A stretch of DNA of 64,000 nt from Muscardinus avellanarius (GCA_963383645.1 OY726557.1:127434603-127498602); one strand, 5' to 3'. Numbered from the stretch's first letter, positions 20,736-31,275 are shown. A program made the numbers and translations. The notes: generated by a model not told the origin, from the sequence alone.

Positions 20736-21134
20736 CAGGTCCTCCAGAATATCTGGAGAGAAAGCTTGCCACCCACTGCGACCTCTGTCCTGCACTGCTG
20801 CCTACCTGGAACTCCTAGCAGATGCCCCTTGGCTCATCACGAACCTACCCGAGTGTCTGGGAGCATCGGGACCTCAGTGGTGTAGTGCTTGCTGAGCCCC
20901 TATGCTTAGAGAGTTATGACCTCATATTGCAATCTAGGACAACAGAACAGATTTCTACTTGATAGCAAAAGCTGCCCCAGTCTTGCTTATAAAATGGAAG
21001 AATCAAATGTAGTTGATTATATCCAGGAAAAGTGTTCACAGGAGTCATTTTTGGATGGATCTGTTATTACTGTGGTATATTTAAACACTGAGCCACAAAT
21101 GTCTAACCAGCCAATAAACCAAGTAGTAAACACA
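20736..21134. other. Unique sequence
   Basis: GC-richer at 20730-20900 with a few CpGs. The 73-residue plus frame at 20916-21137 has no recognised domain. Confidence 0.45.
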
Positions 21135-21300
21135 TAGTCATTCAACAACTATGCATTGGGTGCTTACTTTATGCTATATATTGGAGCCGCAAAGACAAAT
21201 AACGCATGGTTCATGCCAGTAGAGTGTAATTTATATTTGAGGATGTAGATTATTGCTACACGATAATTGGTAAATGCACACTAGCAATTCTCATAGCATA
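21135..21300 (-). mobile_element. L2 3'-end fragment, antisense
   Basis: AGTCATTCAACAACTATGCATTGGGTGCTTACTTTATGC then ATTGGAGCCGCAAAGACAAATAA follow antisense L2. Confidence 0.5.
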
Positions 21301-21530
21301 GCTCTGAGGGTGTGTGCACCTAACAAAACCGAGGAATTGGACGCATGAAAGAAAACTTACTAGAGAAGGTGAAACGCTTATTTTTTCAAATGCAAAATGG
21401 TTTTTTTTGTGTGCCCAAAGTTGAAAATAAATCGAGAACTAGGGTCCACAAAGAGGAGGGGTGAGAGTGAAAAGTTTTCGAAAAGTTTTGCTAGGTTACT
21501 TTCATCCCCACCCCTCTCTTTAATAAGGGT

Positions 21531-21640
21531 AGGGTAGTCATCCATCCTTGTTTGTCTAGGACTTTCCTCATTTTAGCACTTAATGTCCTGAGTCCTAGAA
21601 AACCCGTAGTCCTGACAAACTAGGCCAGTTGGTCACTCTG
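21531..21640. mobile_element. MITE-like palindromic element
   Basis: The left arm (21531-21563, ..TTGTTTGTCTAGGACT) and right arm (21608-21639, AGTCCTGACAAACTAGG..) are imperfect reverse complements with a loop of about 44 bases. This architecture fits a small nonautonomous DNA transposon. No family name is claimed. Confidence 0.5.
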
Positions 21641-21949
21641 GCCCTTTCTGATCCTGGTTCTTACCCCAGCATCTTTAGTTATGAAGGACCCAAGGGGAGA
21701 GCAAGCCAGGTGACATGTGAGCTCTGAGAATTTTTAAGTGGATGCAGATAAAAGACCAGACAAAGAGCCGACTGCATTCTTTCTCCATTTCTCTGTCCAG
21801 ACTAGATCCAGGAACAAGCACAGTATCTAGAGGGGCTGGACTGTCAGCCACTGTTCCTTTGCCACTGCTCTGACTTCCTTCTGGGGTGTCCTCCCCTCTC
21901 TATTGCTATGCTCAAATCCTGGCCACTGCCCGGGCCCAGCCAAAATAAT
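21641..21949. other. Unique sequence
   Basis: No feature recognised. Confidence 0.5.
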
Positions 21950-22494
21950 ATTTTGTCTCTAACTATAAGAAAGTCCCAAAATTAATATAGAAAAGCAAAG
22001 GACCCAGAATAGCCAAAGCAATTCTTAGCAACAATAAGCACCAGAGGCATCACAACATCTGACTTCAAATTATACTACAAAACTATAGTAACAAAAACAG
22101 CATGGTATCGGCACAAAAAAAAGACACATAGATCTGTGGAATAGAAGATAAGAAACAAACCCTCACACCTATAGTCAATTGATGTTTGACAAAGGGGTCA
22201 AAAACATATACTGAAAAAAGACAGACTTTTCAACAAATGGTATTGGGAAAACTGGTTAACCACACGTACAAAAACAGAATAAATTCTCAACCTCTCTGCA
22301 CAAGCGTCAACTCAAGATGGATAAAATATCTAGTTGTTAATCAGAAATTTTGCAATTACAAGAAGAAAGCATAGGACTGACACACCATCATATAGATACC
22401 AGTAAAAACTTCCTCAGTAAGATCCCAAAAGTTAATGAAATTAAGACAAAAATTAATAAATGAAATAGCATTATTTTAAAAAGCTTCTATGCAG

Positions 22495-22656
22495 AGGATT
22501 ATGGTTCAAGGACAGCCTCAGCTACTACTTAGTGAGGCCCTTTGTAACTCAGTGAGACCCTGTTTCAAAATAGAGAATAAAAATAGGTCTGGGGGTGTAG
22601 CTCGGAGGTAGAATGCCCCTGGGTTCCATCCCCAGTACCGCATAAAAAAATAAAAC
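22495..22656 (+). mobile_element. 5'-truncated dimeric SINE in L1, with TSD
   Basis: Begins within the B1 half (GGATTATGGTTCAAGG) and has an intact tRNA-like half (GTCTGGGGGTGTAGCTCGG). Flanked by AAGCTTCTATGCAG (22481-22494) and AAGCCTCTGTGCAG (22657-22670), 12 of 14 matching. Confidence 0.9.
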
Positions 22657-22968
22657 AAGCCTCTGTGCAGCAAAGGAAACCATAAGGACCCTAAAGAGAG
22701 AACCTACAGAATAGGCTACTTCCCTTATATAGGATTATTATCTAGATATATAAAGAACTTAAAAAGTGTTAATACTAAAAAAAAAAAAAACCTAATTAAA
22801 AAGTTGGCAATGGATCTGAATAGGCAATCATCAAAAGAAGAAATACAAGTGACCAGTATTTATATAAAAATATTCAACATCATTAACAGTCAAGGAAATG
22901 CAAATCAAAATGACACTGAGATTTTATCTAACTCCAGTTAAAATGGTAATCATTAAAAATGTAAACAA

Positions 22969-23185
22969 AACCAGATGTGGTGGTGCAAGCTTGTAATCCT
23001 AGTATTTGGGAGGCCAGAGAGGGGGATCGCAGGTTTTCAGCCAGCCTCAGCAACTTAGTGAGGCTCTCCACAACTTAGTGAGATCCTGTTTTAAACTAAA
23101 AAATAAAAAGTAGGGTTGGGGGTGTAGCTCAGAGATAGAATTTCCCCTGGTTAATCCCTAATGCGCGTGCGTGTCTGCGCGTGCA

Positions 23186-23226
<41 letters not shown>
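22969..23226 (+). mobile_element. Dimeric SINE in L1 with (CA)n tail and TSD
   Basis: CCAGATGTGGTGGTGCAAGC through GGGTGTAGCTCAGAGATAG. The tail runs GCGCGTGCGTG..ACGTACACAC into (AC)n. AATGTAAACAA (22958-22968) and AATGCAAACAA (23227-23237) bracket SINE and CA run together. Confidence 0.9.

Positions 23227-23227
<1 letters not shown>
23184..23227. repeat. (AC)n microsatellite at a SINE tail
   Basis: About 20 AC units, inside the target-site duplication of the SINE. Confidence 0.95.
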
Positions 23228-23229
<2 letters not shown>

Positions 23230-24159
23230 GCAAACAATAATAAATGTTGGTGAGAATGTGGGGAAATAGAAACCCTTATACACTAGTAATGGGATTGTAA
23301 ATTAGTACAGCCACTATGGAAATCAGTGTGAAGGTTACTTAAAAGATTAAGAATGGAGCCACCATATAACTCAGCCATCCCACTCTTGGGGATCTTTCCA
23401 AAGGAACTGAAGTCAGGATACTAAGGGGATGCACGCATTTTCATGTTTATAGAAGCACAATTCACAATAGCCAAACTGTGGAACCAACCTAAGTGTCTAT
23501 CCACAGATGAACAGATTACAAAATTATGGTATGTACACAATGAGATTTTTACTCAGGCATTAAAAAAAACACAGTTGTGTCGTTTACAGGAAAATGAATG
23601 GAACTGGAGAATATCACGCCATGTGAGATAAGCCTGTCACAGAAAGTGAAGGGTCATATGTTTCATTCCTATGTAGAAACTAGAGAGAACCTGGGAAGCA
23701 AAGAAAACTTCAGATAAATGAGGGGAAATCCTAGTAAATAGTGGAAGGGGGTTTGGGAAGGAAGACGGGAAGGTGAAAGGGGAGAGCTGACGATGGAAAC
23801 AATTCAAATAATCCTTTGTTCACATATGAAGTTATCTATATCAATATTAACATTATCTATGGGGAGGAGGAGGGAATAGGGACCCAGAGGGAAACATAAA
23901 GCGAATTCTATATACATGTATGTTTCACCACTCTGAAACTCACTATGATGTATAATTACAATGCCACAATAAAAAGCAAAAGGAAACACACAGAAATCTT
24001 TCCCTAACATTTCTAGCCGGAAGTCCTCTTTCTCCAGTGGAATGTAATAGTGTTTATTGTCTGTGGGCTCATGGGGAACACAGACAATAAGAATTACAAT
24101 TAGAATTATTTTAGAATTAGGAAAAGCCTTAGAGGACACAAATGGAATTTAGGGGTTTA

Positions 24160-24425
24160 TTCATGCACACAAGGATTCATTCATTGTTTTCTTTGTTCAT
24201 AACTAGGCGTCATACACTGTGTTACGCATTGGAGAATCCAAGAGGAATCAGGTCCTGTTCTTAATGATCCAATTGTCTGCCAGGTGGATGGCCAGATACA
24301 CAAGCAAATATACCCCATGGACAAATGTGCTGTGAGACAGGTCGGTCTGGTCAGCAGACGTCATTGGAGCATCTGTACAAGTGTCACTTGCTACGCTCTA
24401 TGCTAAAAGGCTACAAGGCCCTTTA
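24160..24425 (-). mobile_element. L2 3'-end fragment, antisense
   Basis: ATTCATTCATTG.., GCGTCATACACTGTGTTACGCATTGGAG, CAGGTCCTGTTCTTAATGATCC and ATACACAAGCAAAT follow antisense L2. Confidence 0.5.
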
Positions 24426-24439
24426 AGTGGTTACTCTCA

Positions 24440-24556
24440 AGCTGGGCATGGTGGTGCGCGCTTGTAATCTTAGTGTTTGGGAGGCTGAGAGAGGAAGGAA
24501 GGTTCTCAACCAGCCTCAGCTACTTAGTGAGGCCCTGTTTCAAAAAAATAAAGAAT
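24440..24556 (+). mobile_element. Left monomer of a dimeric SINE, cut at the linker
   Basis: GCTGGGCATGGTGGTGCGCGC through GAGGCCCTGTTTCAAAAAAATAAAGAAT, where L1 sequence takes over. AAATAAAGAAT recurs at the far end of the L1 (about 25100-25110). Confidence 0.8.
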
Positions 24557-25080
24557 ACATAATTCCCCATAGCTAAACTATGGAATTAGCCAAGATGTCC
24601 ATCAAAAGATGAATTGATTATGAAACTGTGGGATATGTACACAATGGAATTTTACTCAGCCATAAAAAATTACAATTGCGGTATTTTCAGGGAAATGATG
24701 GATCTTGAGGACATTATGCTAAGCGAGATTAGTCAGTCGCAAAAAGTAAGGAATCGGAGGCTTTCCCTAATATGTGACAGCTAGAGTGAAAGGGGTCATA
24801 GGAGAAACTCCAGGTGAAAAAGGAGATCCTATAGAGGAGCAAATAAGGCAACCTAACTGTGGGGATGGGGGTGGGGAGAGGGAAACTCCTTAAAGCACAT
24901 TATGTACTTATTCATATCGAAGTCAACCACTAAACCAAGCATGGGAGGGAGGGACGGGAGGAAGTGAGATGGGAACTGGGTGGGGCTGGCTGGGTGATGT
25001 GTGCATTTATGTCTACACAAGTTTTTTTTTTTTAACCCCATTATAATGTACAAATACAATGCACTAATAAAAAAAAAATC
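24557..25080 (+). mobile_element. L1 3' end inserted in a SINE linker
   Basis: CCATAGCTAAACTATGGAATTAGCCAAG, ATGGAATTTTACTCAGCCATAAAAAATTAC, CATATCGAAGTCAACCACTAAACC, then ATTATAATGTACAAATACAATGCACTAATAAAA. Short 5'-truncated L1 of the same family as the other ends here. Confidence 0.85.
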
Positions 25081-25115
25081 ACTGAAAAAATAAAAATAAA
25101 AATAAAGAATTAAAA

Positions 25116-25540
25116 CCCGGGGGGTGGTGGCGCATGCTTGTAATCCCAGTGCTTGGGAGGCTGAGACAGGAGGGTCGCATAAAAAAAATATAAAAAGCCA
25201 GGCGTGGTGGCTCACGCTTGTAATCCCAGCATTTGGGAGGCTCAGACTGGAGGATCATGATTCACGGACAGCCTCAGTTACTGAGTGAGGCCCTCCGCAA
25301 CTCAGTGAGACCCTGTTTCAAAATAAAGAATAAAATATTGGGCAGGGGATGTAGCTCGGAGGTCAAGTGCCTCTGGGTTCCATCTCCAGACCCGCAAAAA
25401 AAAAAAAAAAAAAAAAAAAAAAGAAAAGAAAAAGAAAAAAGAAAAAAGAAAAGAATAAAAAATAGGGCTTGAGTGTAGCTCAGAGGTAGAATGGTTCTGG
25501 GTTCAATCCCGGTACTAAAAAAAAAAAAAAAGAAAAAAAG
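25116..25540 (+). mobile_element. SINE pile-up: partial B1 half, complete SINE, orphan tRNA half
   Basis: 25116-25179 is a B1 half broken after GGGTCGCA. 25198-25395 is a complete dimeric SINE (GCCAGGCGTGGTGGCTCACG..CATCTCCAGACCCGC) with a poly(A)/AAAAG tail. 25461-25540 is a second tRNA-like half (GGCTTGAGTGTAGCTCAGAGG..GGTTCAATCCCGGTAC). Confidence 0.85.
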
Positions 25541-25899
25541 AGGTTACATTCAGTTTAGTGTCAGAGGCAGGTACAAAAACATGTGATGTTAATACCATAT
25601 AGTAAATCCTTCAAAGAATGTAGACCAGGATCTCTAAGGATACAGCTGAGAAGAACTGAGTAACGTGGAAGACCATATCAGAGGCTGGGAAGACATGGCC
25701 CCTGGCTGACCAGCTGGCAGTCTGTGGAAAGTGGATGGTGGCAAGGCTGACATTGAAGATACACTGGCAGAGCTGTATCAACTGTAGGTGCAGAGACACT
25801 AACCTTAGACCTGTTGTGGCTCTGGGAAGTGTTATAACATTGTATGTGGAAGATGGCATTTGTGGATCTCTCTCCATCTCTCTCTCTCGTTGGCATACT
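25541..25899. other. Unique sequence
   Basis: Overlapping frames on both strands, no domain. Confidence 0.5.
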
Positions 25900-26072
25900 G
25901 GAAATGAAACCCAGGAGTGCTCTGCCACTGTGTTATATCCCCAGCCCCTTTTGTTTTTAATTTTGAGAGGGTCTTGCTAAATTGCCCAGATGGTCTCAAA
26001 CTTGTGGTCCTTCTACCTTAGTCTCCTGAGTAGTTGGGATTACAGGTGTGTTGTGTGCCGCTGCACCTGGCC
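25900..26072 (-). mobile_element. Diverged dimeric SINE
   Basis: Minus-strand GGCCAGGTGCAGCGGC.., TAATCCCAACTACTCAGGAGAC, AGTTTGAGACCATCTGGGC, then a tRNA-like half ending TGGGTTTCATTTCC. Confidence 0.75.
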
Positions 26073-26204
26073 ACATATATCTATTGATTGAGTTAGATAA
26101 GACATTAAGCAGGACTTAAAAAGATCCAAGAGATCTTATAATCAGCGTTTCCTGAAGTATATGTCTATGACATGACAAGCTTCAAAATAAAAGGTTAGGA
26201 AAAT

Positions 26205-26425
26205 GATGCCAGTTGGGCACACAGTTGTAATCCCAGTACTTGGGGGACCGAGGCAGGAGCATGGCAGGTCCCAGGCCAGCCTCAGCAACTTAGTGAGGCT
26301 CTCAGCAACCAATTGAGACCCTATTTCAAGAACAAAAAAAAAATTAAAAGGGCTGGAGGTGCAGCTCAGAGCTAGAATGTCCCTGGGTTTAATTCCCAGT
26401 GTCACAAATAAAACAATAAAATAAA
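26205..26425 (+). mobile_element. Dimeric B1/ID-type SINE
   Basis: GCCAGTTGGGCACACAGTTGTAATCCC, CAGCAACTTAGTGAGGC, GGGCTGGAGGTGCAGCTCAGAGC, CCTGGGTTTAATTCCCAG, A-rich tail. Confidence 0.85.
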
Positions 26426-27499
26426 CAGTGTCTTTCTAAACGGAGCAATGTTACTTAGGGCATATGTGTGTGTAAGGATTATAAAATGAAACAAATCTTA
26501 GGAAAACTGTTGTCGAGTCTTCTTGTGAGTATTTATGGCATAAGGGAAAGAAGGTGGGTCCAATTGGAGAGAGCATTTTTGTTGTGCCTTGGCTCTAGTT
26601 TTCATCATCTCTAAGTCTCATCCTCATTCAGTAATGAGTAAAATCAAGTTAGAATATATAAGTGCCCTAACTTCCCGTCCCTTATTCACCCCTCCCCACA
26701 CTGCAGAGATTTATGTGTTTGTTTGGTCCTCTGTGCTGAATTGATCTGCACTCACTATAGTCAGATTATAAATTCCTGCAGTTGGGGTGGAGAGGCATCT
26801 GGGTTTTTAGAAATGTTCTTTGATGTCGACCTCCCGGGGTACAGCCTCAGTTGCCTGGATATAAGGAAGGACATTGCTGGATTCAAGTGAACAGCTCTGA
26901 TCTCAAATCCCTTGCCCTTCCTTGAATGGCTGCAATGAGTGGGAAGATGGAGCACAGAGAAAAGTTTCCCTTCTGCTTTTGCACCTGTGCCAGAGACTTC
27001 CCAACGCACTTCTCAATCTGTTCGCTCCTGTACGTGCCTCCCGCACACCTGCTTGCTGGCGGTATTGCAGCATCAGCACCTCCAGAGGCTGGGCTTCTGC
27101 AAATGTTTGGCTACAGCAACTCCAGCCCCTCTGAGCCTTGGGGGTCTCGTGGCCAGAGGCGGAGGGTGAAAAGTCAAGGACAAAGGTGGGGACAGAAGAT
27201 TGGCTCTGGATGCTCCAGCAGCAGCTGGATGTCAGCTCGAGGGCAACTCTGTCTGGTCTTCTTTGCTTCTGCTTTGAGGAATTCAGAACTCCCAGACTGT
27301 TAAGGTGTTACTATCGCATTGGCATCTCAGGATACTGTGGCAAAGACTCCAGGGATGGAGGCCAAGTGCTCTTTTGGTTCAGTCTCTGATTTACTGAATG
27401 ACTTTCTACTACACCTTTAGTCACAGTACCATTTCCAAAGCACAGGCAGTGTTACTAGCTACAGAGCATTTTTCAGCATGGAGACACTGGGTCGTACAC
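26426..27499. other. Unique sequence with overlapping chance frames
   Basis: 26922-27303 is open in three plus frames at once (70, 125 and 76 residues), and a minus frame of 82 residues overlaps. No domain or codon-periodicity argument favours one. It could contain a conserved exon or a GC-richer unique block; I cannot tell. Confidence 0.35.
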
Positions 27500-27865
27500 A
27501 AGTATCACTTCATTTAATGACACTAGCACTCTGAGGTAGGCATTGCTATCTTGCTCTACAGCTGAGGGACTCCAAGGCCTCATGGCCAGTTAGCAGTGAA
27601 GTCTTTTATTTTTATTTTTATTTTTGCAGTATTGAAGATAGAACCCAGGGGCATTCTACCTGCGAACTACACCCCCAGCCCTATTTTTTTATTCTTTATT
27701 TTGAAACTGGGTCTCACTGGGTTACAAAGGGCCTCACTAAGTATCTGAGGCTGTCCTCAAACCACAATCCTCTTGTCTCAGCTTCCTGAATGCTGGGATT
27801 ACAAGCATGCACCACCATGCCTGGCTGGCAGTGGAATCAAAGTTTAGTGTCAGGGTTGCCTGGCA
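27500..27865 (-). mobile_element. MIR relic interrupted by a SINE
   Basis: ATTTAATGACACTAGCACTCTGAGGTAGGCATTGCTATC..ACAGCTGAGGGAC then, past the SINE, GGCAGTGGAATCAAAGTTTAG. Antisense MIR order on both sides. Confidence 0.55.
27604..27827 (-). mobile_element. Dimeric SINE inside MIR, with TSD
   Basis: Flanked by GCAGTGAAGTC (27593-27603) and GCAGTGGAATC (27828-27838), 9 of 11 matching. Standard minus-strand B1/ID composition. Confidence 0.88.
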
Positions 27866-28133
27866 GTGCTCTCTCCTGCCAGGTGTGGAGACTGTCAGCA
27901 CCGGGCTGGGTAGTTCTTTGTGTCATAGGCTGTGTCATCCAGCTTTGGTCACAAAATACCTGAGAACAACAACTTTGAGGAGGAAAGGTTTATTTGGCTC
28001 ATAGTTTCAGAGGTTCAGTCAAGGGCTGGCTGGCTCCAAGGCAAAACATCATGGCAGAAGAGCATGGAGAAGGAAGTCTGTTCAGCTTATGGCAGCCAGG
28101 AGGCAGAGGAAGAGAGAGACAGATGGTATCAGG

Positions 28134-28328
28134 AGCCGGGCATGGGGAGCACACTTGCAATCCCAGTACTCGGGAGGCTAGATAGGAGGATCGCAGGTTC
28201 GCGGCCAGCCTCAGTTACTGAGTGAGGCTCTCTGCAATTAGTGAGACTCTGTTTACAAATAAAGAATAAAACATAGGGCTAGGCATGTAGCTCAGAAGTA
28301 GAATGTCCCTGGGTTCAATCCCCAGAAC

Positions 28329-28377
<49 letters not shown>

Positions 28378-28378
28378 A
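28134..28378 (+). mobile_element. Dimeric SINE with (CA)n tail and perfect TSD
   Basis: GCCGGGCATGGGGAGCACACTTG to CCCTGGGTTCAATCCCCAGAACC, then (CA)n. GGTATCAGG is present at 28125-28133 and 28379-28387. Confidence 0.92.
28331..28375. repeat. (CA)n microsatellite at a SINE tail
   Basis: About 22 uninterrupted units, inside the SINE's target-site duplication. Confidence 0.96.
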
Positions 28379-28739
28379 GGTATCAGGGACAGATATAGTA
28401 CCCTAGGCTACAACCGAGTCACCTGTATCCTCCAGCCACATTCTACCTCCCTACAGTTGCCATCCATTAGTTCATTCAAATTGTTAATCTAACAAGTGGA
28501 TTAACCCATGGATATGGTATATTTCTCACTATTCATTGCCCCAAATCCTTACCTCAAAACCTTGCTCCTTTGCAGACCATGCTTCCAACACTTGAGCTTT
28601 TGAGGGGGTCATTCCATACCCGAACCATCACACAGGCCTATCCTACGCTCTATTAAATTATAAAGTGGTTAGGATAAAGACCATGCCTTATATAATTGTT
28701 TTATGACAGTCTCGTTACCTGCAGAAACAGGGCTGACCT

Positions 28740-29060
28740 TTCCGTTTCTTTTCACATGTTAAGTTAAACAATGTCCACACAGCCTTTGGAATTCAGGGTT
28801 GACAGTGGGAGCACAAGTTGCAGGGCTGAAGGGGAGGCCCTGTCCTGGGCCCCCCTCGCACCCATCCCCCTTCTTCTGAATGTCCAATTAGAGCTCGCTG
28901 AGCTGTTCTGCAGATTCCTCCGGAGTTTGGTGCCAGATAAACAGTCTCTGGAATTTCTTACGTGTTATGAGGCATTGCAGATGACTCTGTATAATCAAAT
29001 ATGCCATTCCACATCTCATTTGTAATTTCACAATTTAGTTCTCTGCACCATTTAAGCACA
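28740..29060. promoter_or_regulatory. Candidate conserved noncoding block
   Basis: Repeat-free, with compact motifs (AAGTTAAACAATG, CAGATGACTCTG, CATTTAAGCAC, TCATTTGTAATTTC). The 84-residue plus frame at 28771-29025 has no domain. Texture-based call only. Confidence 0.25.
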
Positions 29061-29409
29061 TATAGAGCCTCTAGAGAAATTCTTATTTTTTTTGCTAAAG
29101 CTTTTCAATGTGAGCTTTGTGCTGATTTTGGTCTTTGCTGTGTCTAATAAGATTTTTGCAAAGTTTTCTCACGAAAGGCTTTATAACATTTAAGGAACCA
29201 TGAAAAGAAGTCCTGGCCTGTTACAAATCCAGGTAGGCCCAGTGAGTATCAAGCAGGAGACCAGGATGAGAAGCTGTGTGTTCTTCTTTTCTGCCTATTC
29301 TTTTTGTGTCTGATGAGACTGAGTCTCTGGAGAATGCTACATCTGCTCTACAATAATGCAGTGTTTGAAAATTTACAGACCATGCTGTACATGTTATATT
29401 TGATTGGAG
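29061..29409. other. Unique sequence
   Basis: No feature recognised. Confidence 0.5.
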
Positions 29410-29625
29410 CTTCATAACTACCTGGTACGTAAGGCAGTATAATTATTATTAGCCCATTTTGCAGCTTAAGAAACTGAGACCTGGTGAGGTTAAGCAGATT
29501 GCCCAATCAATGAAGATAGTGCTATTTGTCAATTACTTAATTGATTAACTACGAAGCTAGGCATCAAATATAGATCCTCTGGTAAAAGCTCAGTATCTTC
29601 CTGCTAATCCAGTCTGTCTCTTTTA
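29410..29625 (-). mobile_element. MIR-type SINE
   Basis: TATTATTAGCCCATTTTGCAGCTTAAGAAACTGAGACCTGGTGAGGTTAAGCAGATTGCCC is antisense MIR core. Confidence 0.65.
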
Positions 29626-29784
29626 AAAGAGGCAGTACTTTGGAGTTGCCGAGTTGTGGTTTTTGAGATGAGATTGTGGTGTGTGGATTCTACTACTCAT
29701 TTAGTTCTGGAGTCCTCTCCACACCCACCACCCTCCCAGCCTCGGCTCAGCCATTACCATTTCTCACACCTGGATCACTGCCAC

Positions 29785-30205
29785 TGTCTTGGGAAGCCCA
29801 GTATCTGAGAATAGCCACCAAAGACAGAAGGTGTTGAGAGACCAAAGAAAGAGAAAGACATATCAAAAATTGCACAGAGCCCAATTTATCATGGACTTAA
29901 CACAGAAGTGTGTCTTGAGTGGTGGCAAGACAGGAGGATCCCTGCCCCCAACGGCAGGAGGAAGAGGTTTATATGCTAAGCTTGACGAATGTATCCCAAA
30001 TTAATCAGCTGTACCTGCACTTTCTCAGAAGCTATTAACATGGGGACCATCAGAAAGAGCCCGGTGGTGTATCAGTGGCTGGTACTAAATGTTCAGATAG
30101 CTATCTTGATGACTTTGTGGCACTGACAGGGTTTGGAATGTGTGCCAGGGTCACCTAGCAGGGTTTATGACTAAGGTGACTTCAGACATGTCAAGCAGCA
30201 TTCCT
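29785..30205 (-). mobile_element. Possible retroviral LTR relic, unclassified
   Basis: GAGAGACCAAAGAAAGAGAAAGAC.., CCCAATTTATCATGGACTTAACACAG and GGAAGAGGTTTATATGCTAAG have the style of an antisense ERV LTR. No family could be assigned and no flanking duplication was found. Confidence 0.25.
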
Positions 30206-30501
30206 GCAGAGTCTTAAGTCAGTTTGCTTTCTCCTGGTTTCTCCACGTGGGTTTGCTCTCCATACTGCAGTATAAATTACTTTCTTAAATGAAAACCTTT
30301 ATCACAATGCTCCTCTGCTTAAAACATTTTGATTACTCCCACGATCTTCAGAAAACCGCCCAAACTCCCTGGCATAGCCTCTAAAAGTCTGCAGGGACCC
30401 AGGCTGCTTATTTCACCACACCTACCTCTTGTCACCCCTGCCCTCCGAATCTGAGTGTCGGTCCCTTCCCACTACCCTACTCTCATCTTGGGGCCTTTGT
30501 C

Positions 30502-30572
30502 CGTTCTTTTTGTGGTATTGAGGATTGAGCCCAGGGACATTCTACCTCTGAGATACACCCCCATCATCATCA

Positions 30573-30616
<44 letters not shown>

Positions 30617-30952
30617 TTGTGTGTGTTAATGAAGATTGAACCCAGGGGCATTCTACCTCCGAGCTACACCCTCAGCCCTATTTTTTACTCTTTATTTTTG
30701 AAACAGGGTCTCACTAAGTTGCAGAGGATCTTGTGAAGTAGCTGAGGCTGGTTGTGAACCTGGATCCTCCTGTCTCAGCCTCCCAAATACTGGGATTACA
30801 AGCATGCACCATCATACCCAGCTATTTTTTATTTTGAATCAGGATCAAGGTTGTGGAGGGCTCCACTAAGTTGCTGAGGCTGGCCATAAACCTATCATTC
30901 TCCTATCTCAGCCTCCCAAGTACTGGGATTCCAGGTGTGTGCCACCACGCCT
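30502..30952 (-). mobile_element. Dimeric SINE split by a second SINE, perfect outer TSD
   Basis: The outer tRNA-like half (30509-30566) and outer B1 half (30824-30952) are separated by a complete inner SINE (30617-30822) and an ATT repeat. GGCCTTTGTC at 30492-30501 and 30953-30962 brackets the whole composite. Confidence 0.9.
30562..30616. repeat. (CAT)n(ATT)n microsatellite
   Basis: CATCATCAT passes into about 14 ATT units. It lies at the tail of the inner SINE, between it and the outer tRNA-like half. Confidence 0.95.
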
Positions 30953-31094
30953 GGCCTTTGTCATCCTCTTATGACTCATTTCATCTTCCCTCCCTCTGTC
31001 TCATTTTCTTATCTGGTCATGTTTAATAATTTTGGATTTTCCAAAGAAAATCTGTTTGTAACTTATTTCAATTATCAGTAGTAATAACCTTTGT

Positions 31095-31275
31095 TTTCCC
31101 AACATGACTTCAAGTTTGCAAAATGCTGGTATAATGTAATAACATATGGGCAGGGATCCATTTTATAAATGAAGTCATTGATGCTAAGAATGGTGCTAAT
31201 AATTGATTCTATGAATGACAGTTTCACTTCATGGGCAAGTGGTGGGCCCAGCCTTGGAAACCTCAGGTTCAAGTG
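31095..31275 (-). mobile_element. MIR-like fragment
   Basis: CAAGTTTGCAAAATGCTGGTATAATG and CCATTTTATAAATGAAGTCATTGATGC resemble antisense MIR3. Worn. Confidence 0.35.

Larger units (their letters stand above)
21950..23990 (+). mobile_element. L1 ORF2 3' portion and 3' UTR, broken by two SINEs
   Basis: CAAAGCAATTCTTAGCAACAATAAGC.. opens the ORF2 segment. The frame 22186-22374 translates as ORF2 tail. After SINEs at 22495-22656 and 22969-23226 it resumes through CCATATAACTCAGCCATCCC and ends ATGATGTATAATTACAATGCCACAATAAAAAG. Several stops; not functional. Confidence 0.85.
27930..28630 (-). mobile_element. MaLR-type LTR, antisense, split by a SINE
   Basis: TCATCCAGCTTTGGTCACAAAATACC, GGAAAGGTTTATTTGGCTCATAGTTTCAG, then past the SINE CCTCCAGCCACATTCTACC and GTCATTCCATACCCGAACCATCACA. 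Confidence 0.75.
30275..31020 (+). mobile_element. L2 fragment split by a nested SINE pair
   Basis: TGCTTAAAACATTTTGATTACTCCCACGATCTTCAG.. AAACTCCCTGGCATAGCC.. GGGGCCTTTGTCCG up to 30501, resuming CTTTGTCATCC after 30952. Sense L2 order (gcctttgcacatgctgttcc). Confidence 0.65.

Noticed and set aside
22186..22374. Possible reverse-transcriptase gene
   Set aside because: It is a short degraded L1 ORF2 tail within a truncated element; the catalytic domains are absent.
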